From assembly GCF_000716715.1 (NCBI RefSeq), contig NZ_JNYJ01000023.1, positions 62,001-126,000 on the forward strand: 64,000 bases of DNA, written 5' to 3'. This document shows positions 18,509 through 27,522 of the stretch, piece by piece. The DNA is from Dactylosporangium aurantiacum. Lineage in GTDB: Bacteria > Actinomycetota > Actinomycetes > Mycobacteriales > Micromonosporaceae. The translations under genes and the position numbers were made by a program. How positions within the stretch are numbered: the stretch's first letter is position 1; the number at the start of each line of letters is the position of its first letter. The notes below the pieces were generated by a model. That model made no database searches. It had not been told where the DNA came from and saw nothing but the letters and a program-made list of their open reading frames with translations.

Positions 18509-19648
18509 ATGCTCACAACCGTTCACCTGCGGTCCCACCGTCGGCGTGGCGTGGTCGCCGCGGTGTGCCTGCTCGCGATCGTCGCGACCGCCGCGTCCGC
18601 GACGCCGTCGGCCGAGGCCGGCGATGCCCGTGCCGGCCGTCCGACGGCGACACCACCGGGCGTACCGCACCTGCCCGAGCCGACCGGTCCACGGCCGGTC
18701 GGCTCGACCTCGCTGTACCTGGAGGACCTCGCGCGGCCGGATCCCTGGGTCCCGGCGGCCCGGACCCGGCAGCTCATGGTCTCGCTGTGGTACCCGGCGA
18801 AGACGAAGCACGGTCCGCGGGTGCCGTACCTGACCCCGACGGAGTCCGAGCTCGTGCTGCAAGGCACCGTGGGTGCACCGTCCGACGTGCTGAGCACGAC
18901 ACGGACCAACGCGATCCGCGACGCGGCACCGGCGGCCGGCGGGCGCGCGCTGCCGCTGGTCGTGCTGTCCCCCGGCTTCACCTGGCCGCGCAGCTCGCTG
19001 TCGGCGCTGGCCGAGGAGCTGGCCAGCTGGGGCTACGCCGTGGTCGGCATCGACCACACGTACGAGACGTTCGCGACGACCTTTCCCGACGGGCGGGTCA
19101 CCACCTGCGCCGCCTGCGAGCTGGAAGACGTCGACGACTTCGGCAGGAAGGCCGAGGCGAGCCGGGCGGCCGACATCTCCTTCGTGCTCGACCAGCTCAC
19201 CGGCGCCCACCCGGTGTGGAACGGCGCCGGCCGGCTCGACCGGTCCCGGATCGCGGTGGTGGGCAGCTCCCTGGGCGGCGCGAGCAGCACCGAGGCCATG
19301 CTGCGGGACCCCCGTGTGCGGGCCGGGGTCAACATGGACGGCCAGATGTTCGCCCCGCTGCCCGCCGGTGGGCTGTCGCGGCCGTTGCTGCTGCTCGGCC
19401 AGCAGTCGTTCCACCGCCCCGGCGGCGTGGACGACCCGACCTGGGACGCCAACTGGCCGCTGCTGACCGGCTGGAAGCGTTGGCTCGTGGTGGCCGGCTC
19501 GGTGCACGCCTCCTTCACCGACTACGACCTGCTCGCCGAGCAGATCGGCGTCGACCTGGGCAGCGAACTCACCGGACCGCGATCCGTGCAGCTCACCCGC
19601 CGCTATGTCCGCGCCTTCCTGGACCTGCACCTGCGCGGCGTGGCATAG
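18509..19648 (+). CDS. Secreted alpha/beta-hydrolase (PAF-acetylhydrolase-like)
   Basis: A 379-residue secreted esterase or lipase. A signal peptide is evident (RRRGVVAAVCLLAIVATAAS-). The core shows LPLVVLSPGFTWPRSSL near the oxyanion site and the nucleophile elbow VGSSLGGASS (Ser near residue 252). A histidine in SVHASFTDYDLL is a likely triad member. The family covers platelet-activating-factor acetylhydrolases and polyester hydrolases; the substrate is not predictable. Two cysteines (TTCAACELED) may form a disulfide. The start has no clear ribosome site. It stands alone. Confidence 0.8.
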   Translation: MLTTVHLRSHRRRGVVAAVCLLAIVATAASATPSAEAGDARAGRPTATPPGVPHLPEPTGPRPVGSTSLYLEDLARPDPWVPAARTRQLMVSLWYPAKTKHGPRVPYLTPTESELVLQGTVGAPSDVLSTTRTNAIRDAAPAAGGRALPLVVLSPGFTWPRSSLSALAEELASWGYAVVGIDHTYETFATTFPDGRVTTCAACELEDVDDFGRKAEASRAADISFVLDQLTGAHPVWNGAGRLDRSRIAVVGSSLGGASSTEAMLRDPRVRAGVNMDGQMFAPLPAGGLSRPLLLLGQQSFHRPGGVDDPTWDANWPLLTGWKRWLVVAGSVHASFTDYDLLAEQIGVDLGSELTGPRSVQLTRRYVRAFLDLHLRGVA

Positions 19649-19763
19649 CCGCTGCTGGACGGGCCGTCACCGCGCTATCCCGAGGTCCGGTTCTGCTCGC
19701 CGCCCGCGACGACCTGCTGAGGCCGCCCGCCGGGCCGGCCACGATCGGCGCGGGCGGCCCGGC

Positions 19764-20090
19764 TCAGGCGGCCACCTGGGCGGCCGCGACCCGGTCCTGG
19801 GCGGCGCGGGCCTGCCGTTTGCCGTACGTGACGGTCCAGGTGATCAGCCCGACGAGCACGACGTACGGCAGCACATTGGAGATCACGACCATCGTGCCGG
19901 TGGACAGCTGATAGGCGAGCACGATGCGCAGCAGCGCCTCGGCGCACATCGTCACGCCCCACACGATCGTGATGACCCGTTGGGTGCGGCGGAAGCCGGG
20001 GTACTGCCACAGCCCGTTCCACCTGTCGATCGACTCCGGGGTGCCGTTGGTGGCGAACCGGCGGCCGAAGTAGAACATGAGCGGGCGTGG
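19764..20090 (-). pseudogene. VC0807-type membrane protein, 5' end missing
   Basis: Only the C-terminal half of a family of about 200-230 residues is present. The recognisable core runs from PLMFYFGRRFATNG through RRTQRVITIVWGVTMCAEAL and two helices to WTVTYGKRQ. The four N-terminal helices are absent; upstream of PRPL the sequence no longer resembles the family. The only in-frame ATG (20076-20078) lacks a ribosome site. A deletion or insertion breakpoint near 20090 is inferred. It could still make a 104-residue protein. Confidence 0.6.
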
Positions 20091-20328
20091 GCGATGCCGC
20101 AGCTGCGCGCCGCCGTCGCCCGGGTCTCCGAAGCGCTGCGGCCGGCGGTCGCCGGACACGTCGCCACGGTCCTGACCGGCTGACGGCGCCCGCGCCCGGC
20201 GCATGGACGGCGCGATCATCGTCGAGTCCGGCCCCGGCAGGGCAGCACCTTCACGGTGACGCTCCCCCGTGTCCGGGCACAGCCCGTCGTCCCTTTACCG
20301 GCATCCGCCTTCGCAGTAACGTTGATCT

Positions 20329-20835
20329 ATGAGGCTGCGGCCGTACACCGACGCCGACCTGCCCCTGACCAGGGCGCTGGAGACCGACGCGGACGTCATG
20401 CGGCACCTCGGCGGCGCCGCCGGTGAGCGTCATGTGCGGCAGGTGCACGCGCGACGCATCCGCGGGGATCCCGGCGAATGGTTCCGCACCGTGCTGGTGG
20501 ACCTGGACTCCGGGGAGTCAGCGGCCGTCGGGGTCGTCGCCGTGTTCCGCAGCGACTGGGACGGCGGGCAGATCGCTGAGGCCGGTGTGATGTTGCTGCC
20601 GGCCTACCAGCGGCAGGGGCTGGCGTACGAGGCACTGCGATCGTTGATCGATGAGGTCGCGGCCGACGGCCGCGTGGACCGCCTGCACGCGTTCACCGGC
20701 GTCGACAACCGGCCCGCGGCGTTGACCTCCCGCCGGCTGGGCTTCGTGTCGGCCGGCGTCTGCCAGGTCGAGTACGGCGATGCGCCGCTGCTGAGCGAGC
20801 ACTGGACGCTGGACCTCAGACCGCCACCGAGGTAG
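20329..20835 (+). CDS. GNAT-family N-acetyltransferase
   Basis: A 168-residue acetyl-CoA-dependent acetyltransferase of the RimJ/RimL-like type. MRLRPYTDADLPLTRAL is the usual first strand; AEAGVMLLPAYQRQGLAYEA is motif A, the pyrophosphate-binding loop (Q-R-Q-G-L-A); NRPAALTSRRLGF is the late motif B with the acceptor-side Asn. The substrate is unknown. TAACGT lies 6 nt before the ATG, so the transcript is probably leaderless. It converges with the GGDEF-EAL gene. Confidence 0.85.
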   Translation: MRLRPYTDADLPLTRALETDADVMRHLGGAAGERHVRQVHARRIRGDPGEWFRTVLVDLDSGESAAVGVVAVFRSDWDGGQIAEAGVMLLPAYQRQGLAYEALRSLIDEVAADGRVDRLHAFTGVDNRPAALTSRRLGFVSAGVCQVEYGDAPLLSEHWTLDLRPPPR

Positions 20836-20860
20836 GCGGGGCGGGCACGGGCACCCCGCC
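20835..20860. terminator. Short hairpin between convergent genes
   Basis: GGCGGGG and CCCCGCC form a 7-bp stem with a 12-nt loop in the 32-bp gap between the acetyltransferase and GGDEF-EAL stops. It is a weak but well-placed bidirectional terminator candidate. Confidence 0.35.
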
Positions 20861-20867
20861 GGTCGCG

Positions 20868-23800
20868 TCACGCCGCGGGCTCGACGTAGGCGGTGCCGGC
20901 CAGGAGCCAGTCGACCAGCGCGGCCTGCGGCAGGGGTCTGGCGAAGTGGTAGCCCTGCCCGTACCGGCAGTCGACGGCCGCCAACCGCTGCACATGCCGG
21001 CTGGTCTCGATGCCCTCGGCGACGACGTCCAGCTCGAGGGTGGCCGCGAGCTGGACGATGCCACGCACGAGGTCGTACTGCCGGTCTGAGGTGTCGATCG
21101 TGTCGACGAACGACTTGTCCAGCTTCAGCGTGTCCACGGCGACGGCGTGCAGGTAGCTGAGCGAGGAGTAGCCGGTGCCGAAGTCGTCGATGGAGATCCG
21201 CACACCGGCGGCGCGCAGCGTGGCGATGTCCGTATGGATCTGCGCGTCGTCGCCCAGCAACAGGCTCTCGGTGATCTCGATCGTCAGCGCCTCCGCCGGA
21301 AGCCCCGCACCGGCCAGCGCGGTCAGGACCCGCTGCACGAAGCCCGGCGAGCGGAACTGCCTGACCGACACGTTGACGCTCATGGACAGCTCGTCGTGCG
21401 GGAACAGCGCGCGGAAGTCGACGGCCGCGTCGATGGCGTGGCGCATGACCCAGTCGCCCAACGGGACGATCAGACCGCTCTCCTCCGCGATCTCGATGAA
21501 CTCCAGCGGCGGCACCAGCCCCAGGTGGGGATGTTGCCAGCGGACCAGGGCCTCGAAGCCCTTCACCCGGGCGCTGACGAGCTCGACGATCGGCTGGAAG
21601 TGCAGCACGAAGGCGTCGTCGGCCAGGCCCTGGTCCAGATCGGCGCGCAGCCGCATCCGGCGCAGCGTGTCGGCATGCATCCCGGCCTCGTAGCGGCGCC
21701 ATCTGCGGTCGGTGCCTTTCGCGCTGGACAGGGCGACGTCGGCCTGGCCCGACAGCTCCGCGGCATCGGCCGCGTCAAGCGTGGTGGCGATGCCGATGGT
21801 CGGCTTGGCCGTCACGACGCTGCCGCGGGACGGGCCACCGACGACGAAGGGTGCCTCGAACTCGCCGGCGATCCGCCTGGCGAGGTCCTCGAAGTCGACC
21901 GCCGACGATGCGACACCGAGGACACCGAACTCGTCGGCGCCGAGCCGGGCGACACCGTCCACCCGCACCGGCGCCGCCGGTCCCGTCTCCTGCTGCGAGC
22001 ACACCTCGAGCAGCCGCCGGCCGAACGCGCTGAGCAGCGCGTCACCGACCTGCTGCCCCATGGTGTCGTTGACGGTGCGGAACCCGTCGATGTCGACCAG
22101 CAGCACCCCGACCGTGGTCCGGTCCGGCTCGCCGTCGCCGCGCCGGGCGATCGCCTCCTGCACCGAGTCGTGGAACCGCAGGCGGTTGCCGAGACCGGTC
22201 AGCGGGTCGACGTAGGCCCGGTCGATGAGTTCCTGCTCCAACCGGCGCCGTTCAGTCACGTCGTGCAACGTGAGCACCCTGCCCGCCACCGTCGGTTCGT
22301 CGGACAGGTCGCGCATGCTCACCTCGACGTGCGCTTCGCCGCCGTCGCCCCGGTGGGCACGGACCAGGTGCACGGCTTCGACGCCGGCCGGCGGCGGAGC
22401 TTCCAGCAGCTCGCTGAGGGGCCGGCCGGCCACGTCGGCGAAACCGAACAGCTGTCCGGCCGAGGGACTGGCGTAGGTGACGGTGTCCTCGGCGTCGACG
22501 ATAAGGATGACGTCGGTGGCGTTGAGCACGAGCGTGCGGAAGTACGCCTCGTTGTTGCGCCGGGTGATCTCCTGGCTCAGGTTGATGTGCTCCACCATGC
22601 TGGCCGCCTGCCCGGCCAGCACACGGACCGATTCCTGCAGCTCCACCAGCGCCCGCTCGTCGGCGGCGACATACAGGGCACCGAGTTGGTGGCCGCCGAC
22701 CGACAGGGCGCATCGCAGCGTGAGCTCGAAGCCGTCCAGCTGCGCGGCGAGCTGCGCCGGTAACCGGTCGACGTACACCATGCTCACCACGGTGTCGCAC
22801 CCCGCCGCCCCGCCGCCGTCGGCGCCGTGACGGACCTGCAGGACGGTGCGGTGTGCGGTCCCGTCGCGCAGCAGCGACGCCACCGCCGCCCGCACCACCC
22901 GGTCGACCGTGTCGATGTGGGTCGCCGCCAGGAGTGCCTCGCACGCGCGGCGAAGCTCGCGCTCGCGCACGACCATGTGCCGCAGGCCGCGGGACACGAG
23001 CCACACCCGGCTCAGCGAGAGTCCCACGAGCGTCGTGGAGCCGGCGGCGATCACCACACCGTTCTCGACCGGCCCTTTGATCGCTTCGAGCAGGAGCAAC
23101 GCCGGTGCGGCGAGCGACGCGACGGCCAGCGCCACCCGGCGCGGCTTCAGCTCCCCGGACGTGATCACGCGCGGCTCGGTGAGCAGCCGCATGGACGGGT
23201 GCAGGGCCGCGAGCCCGCCGGCCGCGCAGAAGACGATCCAGCCGAGGTCGACCAGGCCGCCGAGGTTCCAGGCGCCGTCCAGTCGCCGCAGACTGAACAC
23301 GACGTCGGAGGCCAGCATCACCGCCCCGGAGGTCAGCAGCAGCGCCACGCTCCAGGTGCGGTGCGCCTGCAGGAACAGGTGCACCATGATCGCCAGCAGC
23401 AGCACGTCGCACAGCGGATAGGCGACGGACACCGCCTTCTGTGTCGCGTTGAGCGTCGCGTCGGTGAGGTTCGGTTCGATCAGGAACACCCAGGCCAGCA
23501 GCCCGGCCCCGGCGGTGAAGATCAACGCGTCGATGATGGCGGCCCAGTCCCGCCCTCTGGCGCCCGACCGGGCCAGACCCAACATCCCACCCAGGAGCAG
23601 CGGGAACACCGCGCCGAGCGACACGGCGTCGGCCAGGGACGGAAACGCGTCGGAATGCAGCACTTCGGTCAGCACCACGGCGATCACCGCGCTGACCGCG
23701 AAGGCGAGCGTCCCGCCGGCCCACAACCACCACGGGAGCCGGCGGCGAGGCCGGTGCCGCACGACACCGTAGACGATGGCGGCCAACGTGATCAGGACCA

Positions 23801-23900
23801 TCGCGACGAAGGTTGCGAGACCGAGGTCGGGGGCCAGCACGTAACTCACGGCGAGCACCGCTGCCCCAGCGGCGTAAATCCAGCTCACCCGTGCCGTCAC
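20868..23900 (-). CDS. Membrane GGDEF-EAL protein with PAS domain
   Basis: A protein of about 1,010 residues acting on c-di-GMP. Some eight membrane helices (residues about 5-290) are followed by a GAF-like stretch, a PAS domain (EAYFRTLVLNATDVILIVDA) and a GGDEF domain (VDIDGFRTVNDTMG). The active loop of the latter reads GADEF rather than GGDEF. The EAL domain has EALVRW, DDFGTGYSSLSYLHAV, KLDKSFVD and AEGIET. The EAL metal and catalytic residues look intact, so phosphodiesterase activity is likely; cyclase activity is doubtful. The GTG (23898-23900) is preferred for its GGAGGGGA; an ATG at 23945 is the alternative. Confidence 0.9.
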   Translation of the reverse strand: MTARVSWIYAAGAAVLAVSYVLAPDLGLATFVAMVLITLAAIVYGVVRHRPRRRLPWWLWAGGTLAFAVSAVIAVVLTEVLHSDAFPSLADAVSLGAVFPLLLGGMLGLARSGARGRDWAAIIDALIFTAGAGLLAWVFLIEPNLTDATLNATQKAVSVAYPLCDVLLLAIMVHLFLQAHRTWSVALLLTSGAVMLASDVVFSLRRLDGAWNLGGLVDLGWIVFCAAGGLAALHPSMRLLTEPRVITSGELKPRRVALAVASLAAPALLLLEAIKGPVENGVVIAAGSTTLVGLSLSRVWLVSRGLRHMVVRERELRRACEALLAATHIDTVDRVVRAAVASLLRDGTAHRTVLQVRHGADGGGAAGCDTVVSMVYVDRLPAQLAAQLDGFELTLRCALSVGGHQLGALYVAADERALVELQESVRVLAGQAASMVEHINLSQEITRRNNEAYFRTLVLNATDVILIVDAEDTVTYASPSAGQLFGFADVAGRPLSELLEAPPPAGVEAVHLVRAHRGDGGEAHVEVSMRDLSDEPTVAGRVLTLHDVTERRRLEQELIDRAYVDPLTGLGNRLRFHDSVQEAIARRGDGEPDRTTVGVLLVDIDGFRTVNDTMGQQVGDALLSAFGRRLLEVCSQQETGPAAPVRVDGVARLGADEFGVLGVASSAVDFEDLARRIAGEFEAPFVVGGPSRGSVVTAKPTIGIATTLDAADAAELSGQADVALSSAKGTDRRWRRYEAGMHADTLRRMRLRADLDQGLADDAFVLHFQPIVELVSARVKGFEALVRWQHPHLGLVPPLEFIEIAEESGLIVPLGDWVMRHAIDAAVDFRALFPHDELSMSVNVSVRQFRSPGFVQRVLTALAGAGLPAEALTIEITESLLLGDDAQIHTDIATLRAAGVRISIDDFGTGYSSLSYLHAVAVDTLKLDKSFVDTIDTSDRQYDLVRGIVQLAATLELDVVAEGIETSRHVQRLAAVDCRYGQGYHFARPLPQAALVDWLLAGTAYVEPAA

Positions 23901-24094
23901 ACCGTCCACTCCCCTCCATCGCGCCACGAGCACACGTCGAGCCACACGTCACGATCGACGCGCCAGGAGCCACTGTCGCGTGCGGCTCGTCAGCAGACAA
24001 GGGTCGCCCGCTCACCAGGTTCATCGGCCGCGCGGGACGGTCGGTGAGGAAAACCACCGCTGCCAGCGACGGAGCCCTCTGTCAAGGTATCGAC

Positions 24095-24853
24095 ATGGAC
24101 TTCTCCTGGCTCGACGTGACGACCCTTGCCGAGCGCCCGGACCGGATGCCACTCGTCCAGCAGTTCGACGACCCGACCGTCGCCCCGTTCCTGTACCAGG
24201 ACCCCGTCTCATCGGCCCTGTTCGCCGACCTGATTGTCCGGCACCCGCAGTACACCGTGCTGGCCGTGGACCGCCGGACCGAGCAGCCGGCCGCCATGGT
24301 CTGCACGTTGCCGTTCACCGCGCCGGACCCGCTGCCCGCCGGCGGATACGACGCCGTCCTGCTCGCCGCCGCCGGTGACACGCTGGCCGGCCGCGCCGGC
24401 CCGGACGTCTCGGCGCTCTTCGCCACCGTCCGGCCCGACCTGCGCGGCCGCAACCTGTCGGGGCACATGCTCGACGTGGTCAAACGCAACGCCGCTCGGC
24501 TCGGGCACACCGCGCTCCTCGCGCCGGTACGGCCGACGAACAAGCATCTGCACCCCACCGTGCCGATGCGCGAGTACGTCACCTGGCGGCGGGCCGACGG
24601 CACCGCGGCCGACCCGTGGATCCGGGTGCACGAGCGCGGCGGTGCCCAGTTCGTCGCCGTCGCGCCCCACTCCATGACGATCGTCGCCGAGCTCGAGCAG
24701 TGGCGGGCGTGGACCGGGCTGCCGTTGCTGACGCCGGGGCCGACCGTCGTGCCCGGCGGGCTGGTGCCGGTGCACTGCGACCCGGATCGGGGCATCGCCA
24801 CCTACGTCGAGCCCAACGTGTGGTACCGGCACACGCTGGCGGACGCCTCGTGA
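24095..24853 (+). CDS. GNAT-like protein
   Basis: A 252-residue cytoplasmic protein distantly like acetyltransferases. VRPDLRGRNLSGHMLDVVKR matches a loose motif A and a late RPTNKHLHPTVPMREYVTW fits the family pattern of a conserved block before the last strands. No catalytic residue can be named. The ATG at 24095 fits the onset of coding sequence; an upstream frame from 23813 is the reverse shadow of the GGDEF-EAL gene. The start has AAGG 9 nt upstream. Confidence 0.7.
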   Translation: MDFSWLDVTTLAERPDRMPLVQQFDDPTVAPFLYQDPVSSALFADLIVRHPQYTVLAVDRRTEQPAAMVCTLPFTAPDPLPAGGYDAVLLAAAGDTLAGRAGPDVSALFATVRPDLRGRNLSGHMLDVVKRNAARLGHTALLAPVRPTNKHLHPTVPMREYVTWRRADGTAADPWIRVHERGGAQFVAVAPHSMTIVAELEQWRAWTGLPLLTPGPTVVPGGLVPVHCDPDRGIATYVEPNVWYRHTLADAS

Positions 24854-24870
24854 GGCGCACCGGGCCGTGG

Positions 24871-24900
24871 TGCCGGGTCCGGGAAGGTCGACGCCCGGCA
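24871..24900. terminator. Hairpin between convergent genes
   Basis: TGCCGGG (24871-24877) and CCCGGCA (24894-24900) form a 7-bp stem with a 16-nt loop between the stops at 24853 and 24920. Confidence 0.4.
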
Positions 24901-24919
24901 TCCTGGAGGTGGTGACGCG

Positions 24920-26122
24920 TTACGGGATGGCGCTGCGCAGGGCGAGGTCGACCGTCCCGGTGAGGGCCGGCACCCCCGCCACCGCGGCGATGACCAGCGC
25001 CAGCGTGGCAGGTCGGGCGGGCGCCACGACCACGCGGTGGATCCAGCGCGCGACGACGGCACCGCCGACGACGGCCGCCGGGGCCACCGCGGCGGCCAGC
25101 GCGTACCAGTACGGTGTGACGGCGGTGCCCCAGACGGCGTAGACGTGGATCGAGAACGTCGCGCCGGCGAGCAGGTACCGGACCAGTTCCGGTACGCGGA
25201 ACGTCACGGCGAACGTGACGGCGGCGGTGAGCAGCGGCAGGCCGGTCACGGCCCGGGCGTCGTCGGCCAACCCGTATCGGGCCGCTTCGTCGGCGGCGGT
25301 GCCGGCGAGGCTGAACGCGACGAGGACGGCCACCACCAGCCAGTATCTGGCGCGCCGGTCGATCGCGCGGAGCAGGCCCAACGCGAGACCGGTCCACGCC
25401 GCGGCAACGATGACGTATGCGGGGTTGGTGTGGGTGAGGTTCGCCTGATCCACGATGCGGACCAGATGCTGGTAGTCGGGGTTGACCCCGAGCGCGCCGG
25501 ACGAGCCGGCCGTGATCGCGAACTGCCGCGTCGGGTAGTTCTGCAGTGGGCCCATGAAGACCGCGCAGGCGAAGACGGCCAGATAGCCGATCAGGTATCT
25601 GGTGGGTGCCCACATCGGCCGGACACCTTGCAGCGCGATGCGGCTGGCCAGGACGCCGAGGGCGATCAGGGCCAGTGAGCAGCCCAGCATCGCGTGCGGG
25701 AACGACCAGTTCGTCTCGTCGAGGCCGAATCCCGTGTGCCACGACGCGTCGGCCGGTCCGGCGAACGCGATACCGGCGAACCCGCCGCTGAGCAGGACGA
25801 GCGCGCCGGGATGTGCCGTGCCGAGGAACGGGACCGGTCCGGGCAGTGGCAGTGTCGCGCCGAAGCAGTCGCGCAGGGCGGGGCGCAGGTTCAGCACGGC
25901 GACCAGCGTCATGGCGATGGCGGCGAAGGTGTAGATGAACAGGTGCGGCGGGCTGAAGAACCCGTCGAACGGCTGGGTGCGGTGGTACTCACCGTCCCAT
26001 GACCCGCCGACCGCGAGATCGAACAGGACCACCCACACGGCCGACCACAGCACGAGCCAGGCCGCGCGGGGCCGCCGGCGCCTGGTGTCGTCGTGCCGGC
26101 TTCGCCCGCCGTGCGGCTGCAT
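24920..26122 (-). CDS. Polytopic membrane protein of unknown function
   Basis: A 400-residue integral membrane protein with about ten hydrophobic segments after a basic, His/Arg-rich head of 20 residues. I do not recognise a named family. Notable conserved-looking polar stretches are GGSWDGEYHRTQPFDGFFSPP near residue 42, GPADASWHTGFGLDETNW near 123 and TAADEAARYGL near 270; charged residues facing the membrane may bind a ligand or metal. GAGAGGG precedes the ATG. It lies 53 bp downstream of the STAS gene on the same strand and may be co-transcribed with it. Confidence 0.7.
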   Translation of the reverse strand: MQPHGGRSRHDDTRRRRPRAAWLVLWSAVWVVLFDLAVGGSWDGEYHRTQPFDGFFSPPHLFIYTFAAIAMTLVAVLNLRPALRDCFGATLPLPGPVPFLGTAHPGALVLLSGGFAGIAFAGPADASWHTGFGLDETNWSFPHAMLGCSLALIALGVLASRIALQGVRPMWAPTRYLIGYLAVFACAVFMGPLQNYPTRQFAITAGSSGALGVNPDYQHLVRIVDQANLTHTNPAYVIVAAAWTGLALGLLRAIDRRARYWLVVAVLVAFSLAGTAADEAARYGLADDARAVTGLPLLTAAVTFAVTFRVPELVRYLLAGATFSIHVYAVWGTAVTPYWYALAAAVAPAAVVGGAVVARWIHRVVVAPARPATLALVIAAVAGVPALTGTVDLALRSAIP

Positions 26123-26175
26123 GCGATGCCCTCTCGTTCACGGTGCTTGGGGTCGGTGGCGGCACCACTGGAGGT

Positions 26176-26481
26176 TCAGTGCGGCAGGTCGGCGATGCCG
26201 TGTTCCGCGATCGCCTGCCGCAAGGGTGGCGGCGCCGATCGCAACTGCAGCGCGACACCCCGCAGTGCCGCCGCGCGTGTCGCGCGCAGCAGCAGTTGCA
26301 CGCCGGTCGCCTCGATGCGCCGTACCTGCGCGAGGTCGATGACCAGCCGCTCGATGCCGTTGCCGGCGAGGTGACGGTCGAGGTGGGCGCGGAGCGCTTC
26401 GGTCGTCGCCGCGCTGAGCACTCCGTTGAGGATGAGGCGCGTCTCTTCGATGCCGTGCACGTGGACATGCACGTCGAGCAT
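26176..26481 (-). CDS. STAS-domain anti-anti-sigma-like protein
   Basis: A 101-residue single STAS domain, the fold of SpoIIAA-like anti-sigma antagonists. The phosphorylatable position sits in VRRIEATGVQLLL, where the family usually has D-S/T-x-G; here the sequence is E-A-T-G, so only the Thr could be phosphorylated. The N-terminus is His-rich (VHVHVHGIEE). GGGGGAGG lies well before the ATG (26479-26481). No anti-sigma kinase is adjacent. A decayed relative of its 3' half lies at 43.9 kb. Confidence 0.78.
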   Translation of the reverse strand: MLDVHVHVHGIEETRLILNGVLSAATTEALRAHLDRHLAGNGIERLVIDLAQVRRIEATGVQLLLRATRAAALRGVALQLRSAPPPLRQAIAEHGIADLPH

Positions 26482-26804
26482 CAGTCGTGCCTCCCCCGGT
26501 CCTGACCCGTCGTGACGGTCGCGGTCACGGCTCGTGGTGCCCGCCGCGGCCGGCCCACCGCTCACGGCGTCGGTGCGCGCTTGCACTGTAGACGACCGAT
26601 TCAGCAATGTACATTTGCTTGACAGCAGCACCAGCCACGTAAAGTGCGCCGCGCCCCCGGACCGCTGGATCGTCACGGCTGGTGGCGACGGCCGACACCG
26701 GCGAGGCCCGCGTGGCCACGGCCCGGGACATCAGCGCCGCACTGGGCGGCTGACCGGCGGGCGGTGCTCGCCGCGGCCCGGGGCAGCGGCTAGCATTCGC
26801 CGGG
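26482..26804. promoter_or_regulatory. 323-bp divergent intergenic region with two facing promoters
   Basis: A minus-strand promoter candidate for the STAS gene has TGTACA (26608-26613), a 17-bp spacer and TACAGT (26585-26590). A plus-strand candidate has TTGACA (26619-26624), a 15-bp spacer and TAAAGT (26640-26645). A second plus-strand -10 candidate, TAGCAT, lies 8 nt before the TetR ATG, which would give a leaderless message. This stretch is clearly less GC-rich than its surroundings. A 23-codon plus frame (GTG near 26683) is too short to call. Confidence 0.5.
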
Positions 26805-27398
26805 ATGGTTGCACCAGGCTCGTACCGAGAACGCAGTCGTGCCCGGCTGCGCGACGACCTCATCGCCGCCGCCCGGGATCTCGCCGTGCAGCGCGGCTGG
26901 TCCGACGTGCGCGTCGCCGACGTGGCACGGGCCGTCGGTGTCAGCCGGCAGACCGTCTACAACGAGTTCGGCGACAAGGCCGGACTGACCGAGGCCCTCG
27001 CCACCGCCGAGATCACGCACTTCGTCACGCAGGTGCGGGACCGGCTCGCCGCCGCCGGCGACATCCGGTCCGGTGCCTACGCGGCGATCCGGCACACCCT
27101 TGACGAGGCCGCCCGCAACCCGCTGATCAACTCGATCCTGACCAGCGCCCGTGGCACCGGCGACGAGCTGCTGCCCTACCTGACCACCCGCTCCGACGTG
27201 GTCCTGCAGGCCGCCGGCGCAGTGGTCGAGGCCTGGCTGACCCCCCTCACCCCGCAGGCGTCCGAGCAGCTGCGGCACACCGCGGTGGACGCCGTGGTGC
27301 GCCTGACGGTCAGCCACATCGTCCTGCCGGACGCGACCGCCGAGCAGACCGCGACGACGCTGGCGGATCTGCTGGTGCGGCTCGTGCGGCACGACTGA
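26805..27398 (+). CDS. TetR-family repressor
   Basis: A 197-residue dimeric regulator. The DNA-binding helix-turn-helix is DVRVADVARAVGVSRQTVYN followed by EFGDKAGL, residues about 35-65. The helical C-terminal domain binds an unknown ligand (PLINSILTSARGTGDELLPY). It precedes the ABC exporter and two-component genes on the same strand by 124 bp, so it probably regulates that unit. The start is probably leaderless. Confidence 0.88.
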   Translation: MVAPGSYRERSRARLRDDLIAAARDLAVQRGWSDVRVADVARAVGVSRQTVYNEFGDKAGLTEALATAEITHFVTQVRDRLAAAGDIRSGAYAAIRHTLDEAARNPLINSILTSARGTGDELLPYLTTRSDVVLQAAGAVVEAWLTPLTPQASEQLRHTAVDAVVRLTVSHIVLPDATAEQTATTLADLLVRLVRHD

Positions 27399-27522
27399 CG
27401 GCACGCGCCGGACACCGCACGAGCCCCGGGCGGGGGTACAGCCGTGCAGCGGCGCCGGACTGCGATCGCCTGTCCGTCGACCGGTGGACGACGGGCGCCG
27501 GACCGGGCCCGACGATGGGCGG

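Noticed and set aside
20087..20183. Plus-strand fragment MPQLRAAVARVSEALRPAV next to the truncated VC0807 gene
   Set aside because: It could be a gene tail that joined at the breakpoint, but 30 residues without a family match are not enough.
24871..24890. GTGCCGGG-TCC-GGGAAGG, resembling part of the leader element
   Set aside because: It has a 3-nt interruption, lacks the second half and a -10 box, and lies between gene ends; it is a terminator stem.
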